From positions 186,001 through 250,000 of the forward strand of contig NZ_CP126307.1 of assembly GCF_030144325.1 (NCBI RefSeq): a stretch of 64,000 bases of DNA, read 5' to 3'. The stretch is from Bosea vestrisii (lineage in GTDB: Bacteria > Pseudomonadota > Alphaproteobacteria > Rhizobiales > Beijerinckiaceae). Positions 54,918 to 64,000 of this stretch are shown here, one piece after another (positions within the stretch are counted from its first letter, which is position 1; every line of letters starts with the position of its first letter). The translations under genes and the position numbers were made by a program. The notes beneath the pieces are model-generated. The model saw nothing but the letters and a program-made list of their open reading frames with translations, ran no database searches and was not told where the DNA came from.

Positions 54918-56575
54918 GGCTGACCTCCTGGAAGGCCGCCTTGAAGGGCGCAAGCCCGAGGCGGCGGACATTGTCGATGAAGCTCTCGCCCTCCTGGCGC
55001 TGGGCCAGGTAGACCGAGACGATCCGCTCGATCGCGTCGGGCACATCCTCGGCTGCGAGGCCGGGGCCGAGGATCTCGCCGATCGCGGCGTTTTCGGTCG
55101 CGTCGCCGCCGAGCGTGATCTGGTAGGATTCGATGCCGCGCTTCTCGAGCCCGAGAATGCCGATATGGCCGACATGGTGGTGGCCGCAGGCATTGATGCA
55201 GCCGGAGATCTTGATGTTGAGCACACCGATCTCCTTCTGCCGCCCGGCATCGGCGAAACGCTCGGCCAAGGCCTGCGCGATCGGGATCGAACGCGCCGTC
55301 GCCAGTGCGCAGTAGTCGAGGCCGGGGCAGGCGATGATGTCGGTGATCAGCCCGACATTGGCCGTGGCCAGATCCGCTTCGCCAAGACGCCGCCAGACCG
55401 CGAAGAGGTCGGCCTGCTTCACCTGCGGCAGGACGAGGTTCTGCGCATGGGTGACGCGAATCTCGGACAGGGAGAACTCGTCTGCCAGGTCCGCGACGAG
55501 GCGCATCTGCTCGCTGGTGGCGTCGCCGGGAGGCGCGCCGATCGGCTTCAGCGAGATCGTCAGCGCGGCATAGCCCGGCTGGCGGTGATCCGTGACATTG
55601 GTCTCGACCCAGCGGGCGAAATCGGGATTGCCGGCCTTGGCTGCCTCGAAGGCGCCGCTGGTCGCCGGCAGCGCCTCATAGGCCGGGGGGTGCGAAATAG
55701 GCGGCGATGCGCGCGACCTCGGCCGGATCGGCATTGACCGAGGGGCCGTCGAGCCGGGCGAATTCCTCCTCGACGCGGCGGGAGAACTCCTCGGTGCCGA
55801 TCTCGTGGACGAGGATCTTGACCCTGGCCTTGTACTTGTTGTCGCGCCGGCCTTCGAGATTGTAGACCCGCATGATCGCCTCGAGATAGGCGAGCAGGTC
55901 GGCCTTGGGCAGGAATTCGCGCACGACCTTGCCGATCATCGGGGTGCGGCCGAGGCCGCCGCCGACGATGACCTCATAGCCGATCTCGTGCGTGTCCGGA
56001 TGGCGCAGGATGCGCAGGCCGATATCGTGCGCCTTGATCACCGCGCGGTCGTGCGCAGCACCCGTCACCGCGATCTTGAACTTGCGCGGCAGGTAGTCGA
56101 ACTCGGGATGCAGGCTCGACCATTGCCGGATCAGTTCGGCCGTCGGGCGCGGATCCTCGATCTCGTCCTGGGCAACGCCGGCGAAATGGTCGGCGGTGAC
56201 GTTGCGGATGCAATTGCCCGAGGTCTGGATCGCGTGCATCTCGACATCGGCGAGCAGGTCGAGAATGTCCGGAATGTCGCGCAGCTTCGGCCAGTTGAAC
56301 TGGAGATTGGTGCGCGTGGTGAAATGGCCGTAGCCGCGGTCATAGCGCTCGCCGATCAGCGCGAGCTGGCGCATCTGCTTCGACGACAGCGTGCCGTAAG
56401 GGACCGCGATCCGCAGCATATAGGCGTGCAGCTGCAGATAGACGCCGTTCTTCAGGCGCAGCGGCTTGAACTCGTCCTCGGTCAGCGAACCATCGAGCCG
56501 GCGGCCGACCTGGTCGCGGAACTGGGCGACGCGCTCGCGCACAAAGCGTTCGTCGAATTCATCGTAGCGATACAT
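54904..56575 (-). CDS. cysI: siroheme-dependent sulfite (nitrite) reductase, frameshifted as sequenced
   Basis: The enzyme reduces sulfite to sulfide with a siroheme-[4Fe4S] centre. The N-terminal part (RRLDGSLTEDEFKPLRLKNG, HFTTRTNLQFNWPKLRDIPD, TSGNCIRNVTADHFAG) is in one frame up to AAYFAPP. The rest (AYEALPATSGAFEAAKAGNP, CPGLDYCALATARS, ISGCINACGHHHVGHIGI) is in the next frame. The four cluster cysteines lie in CPGLDYC and CINAC. The switch is a C6 run (plus-strand G's 55685-55690); five restore 556 residues, the normal length. It lies between DUF2849 and DUF934 genes. A base-calling error is likely, since the rest of the operon is intact. Confidence 0.9.
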
Positions 56576-56578
56576 GCG

Positions 56579-56932
56579 TCAGGCTCTCAGGAAAGCTTGG
56601 GCAAGCGGCAGTTCGGCCTGCTTGCCAAGGTCGCGCCGGATGCTGGGACCGGTCGTCTTCATCCGCTCGCGGTAATGGCGCGGCACCGGCACGCCGTCCT
56701 CGATCGCGACATCGACGAGATAGGCATCGACGACATGCTGGTTGCCGAGCTCGGCGGCCGCAAAGGCGTCGAGGCGGTCGGCCGTCGCATCGTCCTGGCC
56801 GATCAGCGCCGCGCCCGGATCGCGCGACCAATTCAGGCCATTGGCATCGCCGGCAGCGAAAACGACATCGCCGTCGAGCAGGTCGTTGGCCAGCAGGATC
56901 ACTGGTAGGGCAGGGCGCTTGGCGGCAGCCAT
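56579..56932 (-). CDS. DUF2849 protein, first gene of the sulfite-reductase operon
   Basis: 117 residues: LPVILLANDLLDGDVVFAAG, DRLDAFAAAELGNQHVVDAY, LVDVAIEDGVPVPRHYRERM and TTGPSIRRDLGKQA. This matches DUF2849, a short family found before sulfite reductase in alphaproteobacteria. It is sometimes called a sulfite-reductase-associated or electron-transfer accessory, without proof. It ends 3 bases before cysI. A good promoter and an inverted repeat lie just upstream. Confidence 0.85.
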   Translation of the reverse strand: MAAAKRPALPVILLANDLLDGDVVFAAGDANGLNWSRDPGAALIGQDDATADRLDAFAAAELGNQHVVDAYLVDVAIEDGVPVPRHYRERMKTTGPSIRRDLGKQAELPLAQAFLRA

Positions 56933-56946
56933 GAATGATGCTCGCT

Positions 56947-56997
56947 ACGTTCGCTATTCCGAACGTTTTACATAAGGCAGAGGCCTCAAAGCATCAA
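56947..56997 (-). promoter_or_regulatory. promoter and candidate operator of the DUF2849-cysI-DUF934-cysG operon
   Basis: On the minus strand TTGATG (56997-56992) and TATGTA (56974-56969) are 17 bases apart, a good sigma-70-type promoter. Just after the -10 box lies ACGTTCG-N6-CGAACGT (56947-56966), perfect 7-base arms covering the expected start site near 56962. A repressor bound there would block initiation. Confidence 0.5.
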
Positions 56998-57106
56998 TTC
57001 ACGTCAGGTAGTGTGATTTTTCTTATTCCCGTTCGAAAAGAGGAAATCTCTCTTCGCGGCTGTTCGGCTGCTCAAATCCGGGGAAGCATTTTCTCCGGCG
57101 GAACCG

Positions 57107-57562
57107 TCAGTGCGCCCCACAGGATTGGCTCAGCCTGCGCAGCGCCGGGCCGATGCCGGCGAGCGGGATCGCGTCATAGCCCTTCTTGATCCCTTCCTGG
57201 CGGATGCGAAGCGAACGGCCGGTGGGGAAGGCTGCGAACATGTCGGCTTCTGCGCCGGCGACGCGATAGGCATCGCCGAAAGGTCCGCCTGTCGCTTGCA
57301 GCGCAAGCCGGAAATCGCGGCCGTCGATCGCAAGCGTGATCGGTCCTTCCGAAAGCACGCCGGGGATATCGAGATAGAGCCCGAGCCGCTTGTCCGCCTC
57401 GCAGCGGATGAAGGCACAGGACCAAGCGTCGTCGGTCACCGTCGCCGAGCAGCCCTGGATCGCCCGCTTGCTCTCGCCGTCGAAGATGCTCGGCTTCCAT
57501 TCGGCGGCAGCCTGGCTGACCGCGCCGAGGAGAACCACCAATCCAACCGCCAGATGCCGCAT
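57107..57562 (-). CDS. secreted protein of unknown function, downstream of kdpE
   Basis: 151 residues with a Sec signal peptide (RHLAVGLVVLLGAVSQAAA, cut before EWKPS). The mature part is a single beta-rich looking domain with four cysteines (QGCSAT, SWSCAF-like WSCAFIRC, QSCGAH). I recognise no family. GAGG lies before the ATG, which is 8 bases past the kdpE stop, so it is probably transcribed with kdpDE. A role in potassium stress is only inference. Confidence 0.65.
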   Translation of the reverse strand: MRHLAVGLVVLLGAVSQAAAEWKPSIFDGESKRAIQGCSATVTDDAWSCAFIRCEADKRLGLYLDIPGVLSEGPITLAIDGRDFRLALQATGGPFGDAYRVAGAEADMFAAFPTGRSLRIRQEGIKKGYDAIPLAGIGPALRRLSQSCGAH

Positions 57563-57570
57563 CGCCAGCC

Positions 57571-58266
57571 TCAGACCAGTCCACCAAGCCGATAGCCGAC
57601 ACCGGGCTCGGTCTCGATCAGCTTCGGCTCGGCGGGATCGTCCTCCAGCTTCTGCCGAAGCTGGCCAACGAAGACGCGCAGATACTGCACGTCGTGCTCA
57701 TGCGCTGGGCCCCAGACGGCCGTGAGGATCTGCTTATGGGTCAGGACCCTGCCATTTCCGCCGGCCAGGCTGGCGAGCAGGTCGTACTCCTTGGGTGAGA
57801 GCTTCACGGCAGCGCCACCCTTGCTGATCCGGCGATTGACGAGATCGATTTCGACATCGCCGACCTGCAGCGCCGGCTCCGCCCCCTGGCGTTCGAGGCG
57901 ATGGCGCAGCGCGACGCGCAGGCGCGCCAGCAACTCGCCGACGCCGAACGGCTTCTCGACATAGTCGTCGGCGCCGGCGTCGAGCGCGTCGATCTTCTCG
58001 GTCTCGCGGTCGCGCGCCGAGAGGATGATCACCGGACCGTCATAGAAGGCTCGCGCCTTGGCGAGCGCCTCCTTGCCGTCCATGTCGGGCAGGCCGAGGT
58101 CGAGCACGACGGCGTCAGGCGGCTTGCGGGCGATCTCGCGCAGGCCGGTGGTGGCGTCGTCGGCGCGGATCGGCTCGTAGCCGGCGGCATCGAGCGCCGG
58201 GCCGAGGAAACGGTGGATCTGCGGCTCGTCGTCGATGACGAGGATGCGCGGGCGAAAGGCGGTCAT
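57571..58266 (-). CDS. kdpE: response regulator KdpE
   Basis: 231 residues of the OmpR/PhoB class. The receiver domain has D56 as phospho-acceptor (VVLDLGLPDMDG), with ILVIDDEP at the start and the conserved Lys in YVEKPFGVGELLARL. The C-terminal winged helix (about 130-228) has KLSPKEYDLLASLAGGNGRV and YLRVFVGQLRQKLEDD. It activates kdpFABC when potassium is low. Start overlaps the kdpD stop by 4 bases. Confidence 0.95.
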   Translation of the reverse strand: MTAFRPRILVIDDEPQIHRFLGPALDAAGYEPIRADDATTGLREIARKPPDAVVLDLGLPDMDGKEALAKARAFYDGPVIILSARDRETEKIDALDAGADDYVEKPFGVGELLARLRVALRHRLERQGAEPALQVGDVEIDLVNRRISKGGAAVKLSPKEYDLLASLAGGNGRVLTHKQILTAVWGPAHEHDVQYLRVFVGQLRQKLEDDPAEPKLIETEPGVGYRLGGLV

Positions 58267-60986
58267 GGCTTGCTCTCTCCGCCCGCGACGTCCTTGCGCA
58301 GGCTGATCAGGATACGGGTGCCGCCCTTGCTGCCGTCCGGGCGATCATGGATCGGGCTGGCGGCGGCGATGCGCCCGCCCATGGCCTCGACGAAACCCTT
58401 GGCGATGGCGAGGCCCAGGCCGGCGCCTTTGCCGCGCTCGCCGCCGCGATCGATCGATTCCTCCAGGCGCCGGAACTTCTCGAAGACGCGCTCCAATTCA
58501 GCGGTCGGGATGCCGCGGCCCTCGTCCTCGATCGAGATCACGACATTGCCGCGGTCCTCATAGGCGGCGGCCTCGATCAGTGCGCCGTCCTCGCTATAGG
58601 CGATGGCGTTTTCGAGGATGTTGACCAGCACCTGCTCCAGCAAGCCTCCGTCGGCCCTGACAAGGGAGAGCTCGGCCGGGAAATCGCGCTGGACCCGGCG
58701 CTGGCCGAGCCGACGCGAGATGCGCGACAGTGCCGCCGCGATCACGTCGCGGACATCGATCCAGTCGCGCCGCGCCACCAGCGCCCCGCCTTCGAGCCTG
58801 GTCATGTCGAGCAGATCGCCGACATAGCGGTTGAGCCGCTCGGCCTCCTCGCGGATCGAGAGCAGGAGGTCGTCGCGCACGGCTGGCCGCATGCCCTCGC
58901 CAAAGTCGATCAGCGTCGTCGCCGAGCCGAGCACGGTGGCGAGCGGCGTGCGCAGATCATGGCTGACCGAGTTGAGCAGCGCCGAGCGCAGGCGGTCGCT
59001 GCGGCGCAGCGCTTCGGCATCGACTGCAGCGGCGGCGAGCTCGGCCCGCTCGATCGCGATCGCGCCCTGGTCGAGCAGCGCCATTGCGAAGCGCGCATTC
59101 TCGGCGGTCGCCAGCGCCTTTGGCTCAAAGCCGACCACGCCGGAGCGAGCGCGCACGCCCTGCAGTGGCCTGAAGGTCCAGGCGACGTTCGGCAAGGTGC
59201 CAGTGCCGGCCCCGGCCGGTTCGCCGCGGTTCCAGGTCCAGCGCGCCGCGGTCATGTCGGCGGTCGAGAGCGCTTCGAGCTCGGGCGCTCCGGCAGCCGG
59301 GGCAATCTCGCCATTGGCCGGCAGCAGCACCACGATCTTGCCGGAGGTCGCAGCCGAGACCTGTTCGGCCAGGATCGACGCGACATCCTCGCGTCGCGCT
59401 GCCGCCGAAAGCCGGCGGCTGGCGGCGAGCAAGGCGGTGATCGCCGAGGCGCGTCGCGCCGTCGCCTTGGCCTGGTCACGGATGCGCCCGGTCAGGCCAC
59501 CGGTCGTCAGCGCCACCGCGAAGAAAACGAGGAAAGTCAGCACGTCGGCTGGATGACCGATCCAGAAGGACAGGCGCGGCTCGAGGAAGAAGAAGTTGTA
59601 GGCGAAGGCTGCGAGCGCGGCTGCCGTCACTGCCGGCCAGAGGCCGAAGGCGAGACCGGCCCCGAGCACGCTGACCATGAACAGCATGGCGAGGTTGACG
59701 TTCTCGACCCGCTTGTCGATCAGCTCGGCGAGACCGATCACGACCCCGACCATGGCGACCGCGCCGAGATGGGTGAGCCAGTTGAATCGGCCCCGTGGCG
59801 TGCTCGGCATGACCTGTTGCACCGGCCCGCTCGTAATTTCGGTGACGATGTGCAGGGCGGCGCCGTTCTGCGCCTTCAGCAGCTCTGGGGCGAGGGAAGG
59901 GCGCAACCAGGCGCGCCAACCCTTGCGATGCGATTTGCCGACGACGATCTGGGTGACGTTGTTGCGGCGGGCATAATCGAGCACTGCGCCGACGAGGTCG
60001 TCGCCATTGAGCACGACGCTGGCGCCGCCAAGCTGTTCGGCAAGCTTCAACGCCTCCGCGAGATGCGCGCCACGGGCAGAATCCGGCTCCGCCCCGCTGG
60101 GCCGTTCGACATGGGCGACGGTCCAGGGCGCATCCATCATCATGTCGGAGAGGCGCCGCCCGGCCCTGACCAGTGAGCCGGCCATGGCATCAGGACCGAT
60201 CAGCACGAGGATGCGCTCGCCCGCCGCCCAGGGCCCCTCGACGCCGGCGCGCTTCATCGCCTGGCTGAGCTGGTCGTCGACGGTCTGAGCGGCGCGGCGC
60301 AGCGCTAGCTCACGCAGCGCCGTCAGGTTCTCCGACTTGAAGAAATTGCCGGCGGCGAGCCGGGCGGTCTCGGGAACGTAGACCTTGCCTTCCTCCATGC
60401 GCTGGCGAAGTTCGGTCGGCGTGATGTCGATCAGCTCGATCTCGTCGGCGCGGCTGAGCGCACTGTCCGGCACCGTCTCGCGCTGGCGCACGCCGGTGAT
60501 CTTCCAGACGACATCGACCAGGCTTTCCAGATGCTGGACGTTCAGCGTCGTCCAGACGTCGATCCCGGAATGGAGCAGTTCCTCGACATCCTGCCAGCGC
60601 TTGGGATGGCGACTGCCCGGGGCGTTGGAATGGGCGTACTCGTCGACCAGCAGCAGCTTCGGCTTCAAGGCGAGGGCTGCGTCGAGATCGAACTCCATCA
60701 TCAGCCGGCCGCGATGCTCGAGCGGCCGGCGCGCCATCACCTCGAGCCCGTCGAGCAATTCTTCTGTCTCACGCCTGCCATGCGTCTCGACCACGCCGAC
60801 CAGGACCTCGCCATGCTCCTTCTGGGCACGCCGACCTTGCGTCAGCATCTCGTAGGTCTTGCCGACGCCCGGCGCCATGCCGAGAAATATCTTCAGCCGG
60901 CCGCGCTTGCCGCGGCCGGCTGAAGCAAGCAGGGCGTCGGGGTCGGGCCGCCCTGCCTCGCGGAACTGGGATTCGTCGCTTGCCAT
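58263..60986 (-). CDS. kdpD: potassium sensor histidine kinase KdpD
   Basis: 907 residues, full family length. The N-terminal KdpD domain has the Walker A loop GMAPGVGKT (about 36-44) and EYAHSNAPGSRHPKRWQDVE. A universal-stress-protein domain (about 250-370; RILVLIGPDAMAGSLVRAGR) and four membrane helices near 400-490 follow. Then comes a GAF-like region and the kinase core with the phospho-accepting His in SVSHDLRTPLATVLG (about residue 675). The N-box NILENAIAY and G-boxes EDEGRGIP and GAGLGLAIA complete it. It senses potassium limitation and osmotic state and phosphorylates KdpE. It starts 5 bases after kdpC. Confidence 0.96.
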   Translation of the reverse strand: MASDESQFREAGRPDPDALLASAGRGKRGRLKIFLGMAPGVGKTYEMLTQGRRAQKEHGEVLVGVVETHGRRETEELLDGLEVMARRPLEHRGRLMMEFDLDAALALKPKLLLVDEYAHSNAPGSRHPKRWQDVEELLHSGIDVWTTLNVQHLESLVDVVWKITGVRQRETVPDSALSRADEIELIDITPTELRQRMEEGKVYVPETARLAAGNFFKSENLTALRELALRRAAQTVDDQLSQAMKRAGVEGPWAAGERILVLIGPDAMAGSLVRAGRRLSDMMMDAPWTVAHVERPSGAEPDSARGAHLAEALKLAEQLGGASVVLNGDDLVGAVLDYARRNNVTQIVVGKSHRKGWRAWLRPSLAPELLKAQNGAALHIVTEITSGPVQQVMPSTPRGRFNWLTHLGAVAMVGVVIGLAELIDKRVENVNLAMLFMVSVLGAGLAFGLWPAVTAAALAAFAYNFFFLEPRLSFWIGHPADVLTFLVFFAVALTTGGLTGRIRDQAKATARRASAITALLAASRRLSAAARREDVASILAEQVSAATSGKIVVLLPANGEIAPAAGAPELEALSTADMTAARWTWNRGEPAGAGTGTLPNVAWTFRPLQGVRARSGVVGFEPKALATAENARFAMALLDQGAIAIERAELAAAAVDAEALRRSDRLRSALLNSVSHDLRTPLATVLGSATTLIDFGEGMRPAVRDDLLLSIREEAERLNRYVGDLLDMTRLEGGALVARRDWIDVRDVIAAALSRISRRLGQRRVQRDFPAELSLVRADGGLLEQVLVNILENAIAYSEDGALIEAAAYEDRGNVVISIEDEGRGIPTAELERVFEKFRRLEESIDRGGERGKGAGLGLAIAKGFVEAMGGRIAAASPIHDRPDGSKGGTRILISLRKDVAGGESKP

Positions 60987-60991
60987 CGATC

Positions 60992-61573
60992 CTAACGTTG
61001 CGGCCGCGGCCAGCGCGCGTCGAGTGCCAAATTGACGGCGAGCACATTGACGCGCGGCTCACCGAGCAGGCCGAAGGTCGAGCCCTCGGTATTCGCCGCG
61101 ATCACGGCCAGGACCTCGTTCGGCTGCGCCTTGCGGGCCGCGGCGATGCGCGCAACCTGCCGGGCCGCGTTGGCCGGCGAGACATGCGGGTCGAGACCCG
61201 AGCCTGAGGTCGTGACGGCGTCGACCGGAATCGGCGCCGGGCTCTCGGGGCGCAGCGCCTCGGCATCGGCCTTGATGCGGGCTGCGAGGTCCTCGTTCAA
61301 CGGCCCGAGATTGGAGCCGGACGAGCCCGAGGCATCATAGCCATCCTTGCCGGCAGCCGAGGGGCGGGGACGTAAGTAGGCCTCGTCTTTGAAGTTCTGC
61401 CCGATCCAGCGCGAGCCAACGACGTCGCCGGAGGCATTGCGGATCAGCGAGCCGCTGGCCTGGGCCGGGAACAGGGCCTGCGCCAGCCCGGTGACACCGA
61501 GCGGATAGGCCAAGCCCAGCAGGAGGCTGAAGAGGGCCATCGAGACAATGGCCGGGCGAAGATTGGCGATCAT
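60992..61573 (-). CDS. kdpC: potassium-transporting ATPase subunit KdpC
   Basis: 193 residues with one N-terminal membrane helix (IVSMALFSLLLGLAYPLGVT) and a periplasmic domain containing GSRWIGQNFKDEAYLRPRPS, then SGSSGSNLGPLN, and DPHVSPANAARQVARIA. These are the usual KdpC motifs. KdpC stabilises the complex and raises ATP affinity. The ATG at 61573 is chosen by the family start. 82 bases separate it from kdpB. Confidence 0.95.
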   Translation of the reverse strand: MIANLRPAIVSMALFSLLLGLAYPLGVTGLAQALFPAQASGSLIRNASGDVVGSRWIGQNFKDEAYLRPRPSAAGKDGYDASGSSGSNLGPLNEDLAARIKADAEALRPESPAPIPVDAVTTSGSGLDPHVSPANAARQVARIAAARKAQPNEVLAVIAANTEGSTFGLLGEPRVNVLAVNLALDARWPRPQR

Positions 61574-61655
61574 GACATGTGTCCTGTCGTGCGCTTTCCG
61601 TTCGGCCAGAATCGGCCGAACGAAAAGAATTCGCGCAAAATCAAAAGTTGAGCCT

Positions 61656-63693
61656 TCAGGCGAGCCCAAGGGCCGAGACGATGAGATCGATCAGCTTGAT
61701 GCCGACGAAGGGCGCTATCAGCCCGCCGATGCCGTAGAGGGTGAGGTTGCGCGAGAGCAGCTTGGCCGCGCCGATGGCCCGGTAGCGCACGCCGCGCAGC
61801 GCCAGCGGGATCAGCGCGACGATGACCAGCGCGTTGAAGATCACCGCCGAGAGGATCGCGCTCTGCGGGCTCGACAGGCCCATGATGTTGAGCGCGCCGA
61901 GCGCCGGCAGCGAGACGACGAAGAGCGCCGGGATGATCGCAAAATACTTCGCGACGTCGTTGGCGATCGAGAAGGTGGTGAGCGCGCCACGGGTGATCAG
62001 CAATTGCTTGCCGACCTCGACGATCTCCAGGACCTTGGTCGGGTCGCTGTCGAGATCGACCATGTTGCCCGCCTCGCGCGCCGCCTGCGCGCCGGTCTGC
62101 ATGGCGACCCCGACATCGGCCTGAGCCAGGGCAGGGGCGTCGTTGGCACCGTCGCCGCACATCGCGACGAGGCGGCCCTTGGCCTGCTCGGTGCGGATGA
62201 TCCGCAGCTTGTCCTCCGGCGTCGCTTCGGCGAGGAAATCGTCGACGCCGGCCTCGGAGGCGATCGCCGCCGCGGTGACCGGATTGTCGCCGGTGATCAT
62301 CACCGTGCGCACGCCCATGCGGCGAAGATCGGCGAAACGCTCCTTCACGCCCGGCTTGACCACGTCCTTGAGGTGGATGACGCCGACCAGCGCGCCGTTC
62401 TCGCTGACGGCGAGCGGCGTGCCGCCCGAGCGGGCGATGCCGTCGACCGCCTGGCGCAGTTCCGCCGGCACCTGGCTATCGCTGAGGTCGAGTGTCTTGA
62501 TCACGGCATCGACCGCGCCCTTGCGCCAGGATTTGCCATCGAGGTCGAGGCCCGACTGGCGGGTGGTGGCGCTGAACGGGATCGTGGTCGCTCCCGCGGG
62601 AACCTCGGCCGTGACGCCCTGGTTGCGGGCGAGCTCGACGATCGAGCGGCCTTCCGGGGTCTCGTCGGCGAGCGAGGCCATCAGCGCTGCACGCAGCGCC
62701 GCATCGGGACGCATACCGGGGACGGGGATCACCTCGACCGCCATGCGGTTGCCGAAAGTGATCGTGCCGGTCTTGTCGAGCAGCAGCGTATCGACGTCAC
62801 CGGCAGCCTCGACGGCCCCTGCCTGAGGTCGCCAGTACATTCACTTTCAGAAGCCGGTCCATGCCGGCGATGCCGACGGCGCTGAGCAGGCCGCCGATCG
62901 TGGTCGGGATCAGCGTGATGAAGAGCGCGCCCAGCACCATCGGATCGAGCGAGACGCCGGAGAAGGCCCCTAACCCGGTCAGGGTGACCACCGCGATCAG
63001 GAAGACCAGGGTCAGGCCGGCGAGCAGCACGGCGAGGGCGAGCTCGTTCGGTGTCTTGCGCCGGTCGGCGCCTTCGACCATCGCGATCATGCGGTCGAGG
63101 AAGGACGAGCCCGGCCGCGAGGTAACCCTGATCTTGAGCCAGTCGGAAACGACGGTGGTGCCGCCGGTGACGGCGGAACGATCACCACCGCTCTCGCGGA
63201 TCACCGGGGCGGACTCGCCGGTGATCGCGGCCTCGTTGACCGAGGCGACGCCCTCGATGATCTCGCCATCGGCTGGGATGACGTCACCGGCCTCGACCAG
63301 GACGATATCATCAGGTGCGAGCTCGTGAGCCGGCGTCGGGATCATCGCATTGCGCGAGGCATCGATGATCAGCTTGGCCTTGGTGGTGACGCGCGTGGCG
63401 CGCAGCGAATCCGCTGCCGCCTTGCCGCGCCCTTCGGCGATCGCCTCGGCGAAGTTGGCGAAGACCACGGTGAGCCAGAGCCAGATCGCGATCTGGATCG
63501 GGAAGGCCGCAGGCTGGCCATTGGCGATGGCGACGACGGCCGAGACGGTGGCGAGCGCAGCGACAACCTCTGTCGCGAGGATGACCGGGTTGCCGGTCAG
63601 TTTGCGTGGGTCGAGTTTGCCGAAGGCGCTCTTCAGCGCCGTCAGGACGATCGCCTGGTTGAAGGCGCTGGACTTGGCGAGTGAGACACTCAT
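61656..63693 (-). CDS. kdpB: potassium-transporting P-type ATPase subunit KdpB, frameshifted as sequenced
   Basis: KdpB is the ATP-hydrolysing subunit of the high-affinity potassium pump. The first part (FGKLDPRKLTGNPVILATEV, A-domain AAITGESAPVIRESGG, SAVGIAGMDRLLKVNVLATS) is in one frame to SGR. The rest (AVEAAGDVDTLLLDKTGTIT with the phosphorylated Asp near residue 307, MITGDNPVTAAAIA, CGDGANDAPALAQADVG) is in another. The switch is a C4 run on the plus strand (62816-62819, G4 in the gene); three restore 678 residues, the normal length. All P-type ATPase motifs are intact on either side, so sequencing error is far likelier than decay. Confidence 0.93.
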
Positions 63694-63715
63694 CTGAGAG
63701 AGTTCCTTTGTCGGC

Positions 63716-64000
63716 TCAGCGAGAGGCCGCAAGCACCTGGAAGTGCTCGACGATCGGCCCGAGCGCCAGCGCGGGGAAGAATTGCAGGCCACCCAGGATC
63801 AGGATGATGCCTATGAGCAGGCCGACGAAGAGCGGTGAGTCGCTCGGCAGCGTGCCGGCGGTCGGCTTCAGCTTCGGCTTGGCGGCAATGGCTCCCGCCA
63901 GGGCGATCACCGGGATCATGTAGGCGAAGCGACCGAGCAGCATGGCGATGCCGAGCGTGGTGTTCCACCAGGGCGCGTTGGCGGTGAGGCCGGCGAAGGC
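63716..64000 (-). CDS. kdpA: potassium-transporting ATPase subunit KdpA, C-terminal end (5' part outside window)
   Basis: The last 94 residues of KdpA. The visible part starts AFAGLTANAPWWNTTLGIAM and continues LLGRFAYMIPVIALAGAIA, then LFVGLLIGIILILGGLQFFP and ALALGPIVEHFQ. These are the final helices of the potassium-channel-like subunit. It ends 22 bases before kdpB, giving the operon order kdpA-kdpB-kdpC-kdpD-kdpE. A kdpF gene, if present, lies outside. Confidence 0.95.
   Translation of the reverse strand, partial: AFAGLTANAPWWNTTLGIAMLLGRFAYMIPVIALAGAIAAKPKLKPTAGTLPSDSPLFVGLLIGIILILGGLQFFPALALGPIVEHFQVLAASR

Noticed and set aside
58347..60176. 609-residue open frame on the plus strand
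   Set aside because: Antisense to kdpD; composition is that of a mirrored frame and there is no ribosome-binding site.

Overview
This is a 64 kb piece of a GC-rich alphaproteobacterial chromosome, most likely from the order Hyphomicrobiales and in my judgement close to Bosea. The evidence is a pyruvate dehydrogenase cluster whose E1-beta carries its own lipoyl domain, the dusB(nifR3)-ntrB-ntrC-ntrY-ntrX-hfq-hflX block, a fused ispDF, sulfite reductase with DUF934 and DUF2849 partners, and a DUF2865 protein. Almost everything looks like core genome. I found no prophage, integrase, transposase, CRISPR array or defence island.

Layout. 0-2 kb: the 3' end of a metzincin-like peptidase, tRNA-Lys, an SGNH-like membrane-anchored protein and the cell-division gene divIC/ftsB. 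2-11.4 kb: the pyruvate dehydrogenase/lipoate cluster (pdhA, pdhB, pdhC, an SGNH hydrolase, a DUF559 cassette, lpdA, three small GlsB-type membrane proteins, lipA, ratA/COQ10-like). 11.4-13.1 kb (minus): pncC/CinA and ispDF. 13.2-22.5 kb: dusB, the two nitrogen two-component systems NtrBC and NtrYX, hfq and hflX. 22.6-32.2 kb (minus): hspQ, a malyl-CoA-lyase-like enzyme, a DUF2865 protein, an RND efflux pump with its adaptor, a MAPEG protein and guaB. 32.5-46.4 kb: a mixed stretch with an MFS exporter, recJ, tRNA-Glu, a GT-C-like membrane protein, an AEC transporter, a CaiB-type CoA-transferase, a UbiH-type hydroxylase, a SulP transporter, a quinone reductase and rimO. 46.5-57 kb (minus): an SDR, a rhodanese, an OsmC protein, and a full sulfate-uptake and sulfite-reduction block (cysA, cysW, cysT, cysP, cysG, a 55-residue membrane protein, DUF934, cysI, DUF2849). 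57-64 kb (minus): kdpABCDE potassium uptake with its sensor/regulator pair.

Five conserved genes (divIC, hflX, the CoA-transferase, cysI, kdpB) are each broken by a one-base frame slip in or beside a short homopolymer run. Correcting one base in each restores a full-length family protein. The simplest reading is sequencing or assembly error, not decay, and the reader should treat these genes as probably intact.

The best candidates for new biology are modest. They are a leader structure that would hide the guaB ribosome-binding site and start codon, a DUF559 gene bracketed by inverted copies of a 39-40 base GC-rich element inside the pdh cluster, a palindrome in front of pdhA, an inverted repeat placed at the predicted transcription start of the sulfite-reductase operon, and an undescribed small membrane protein in the cys operon. 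I do not see a clearly novel multi-gene system.
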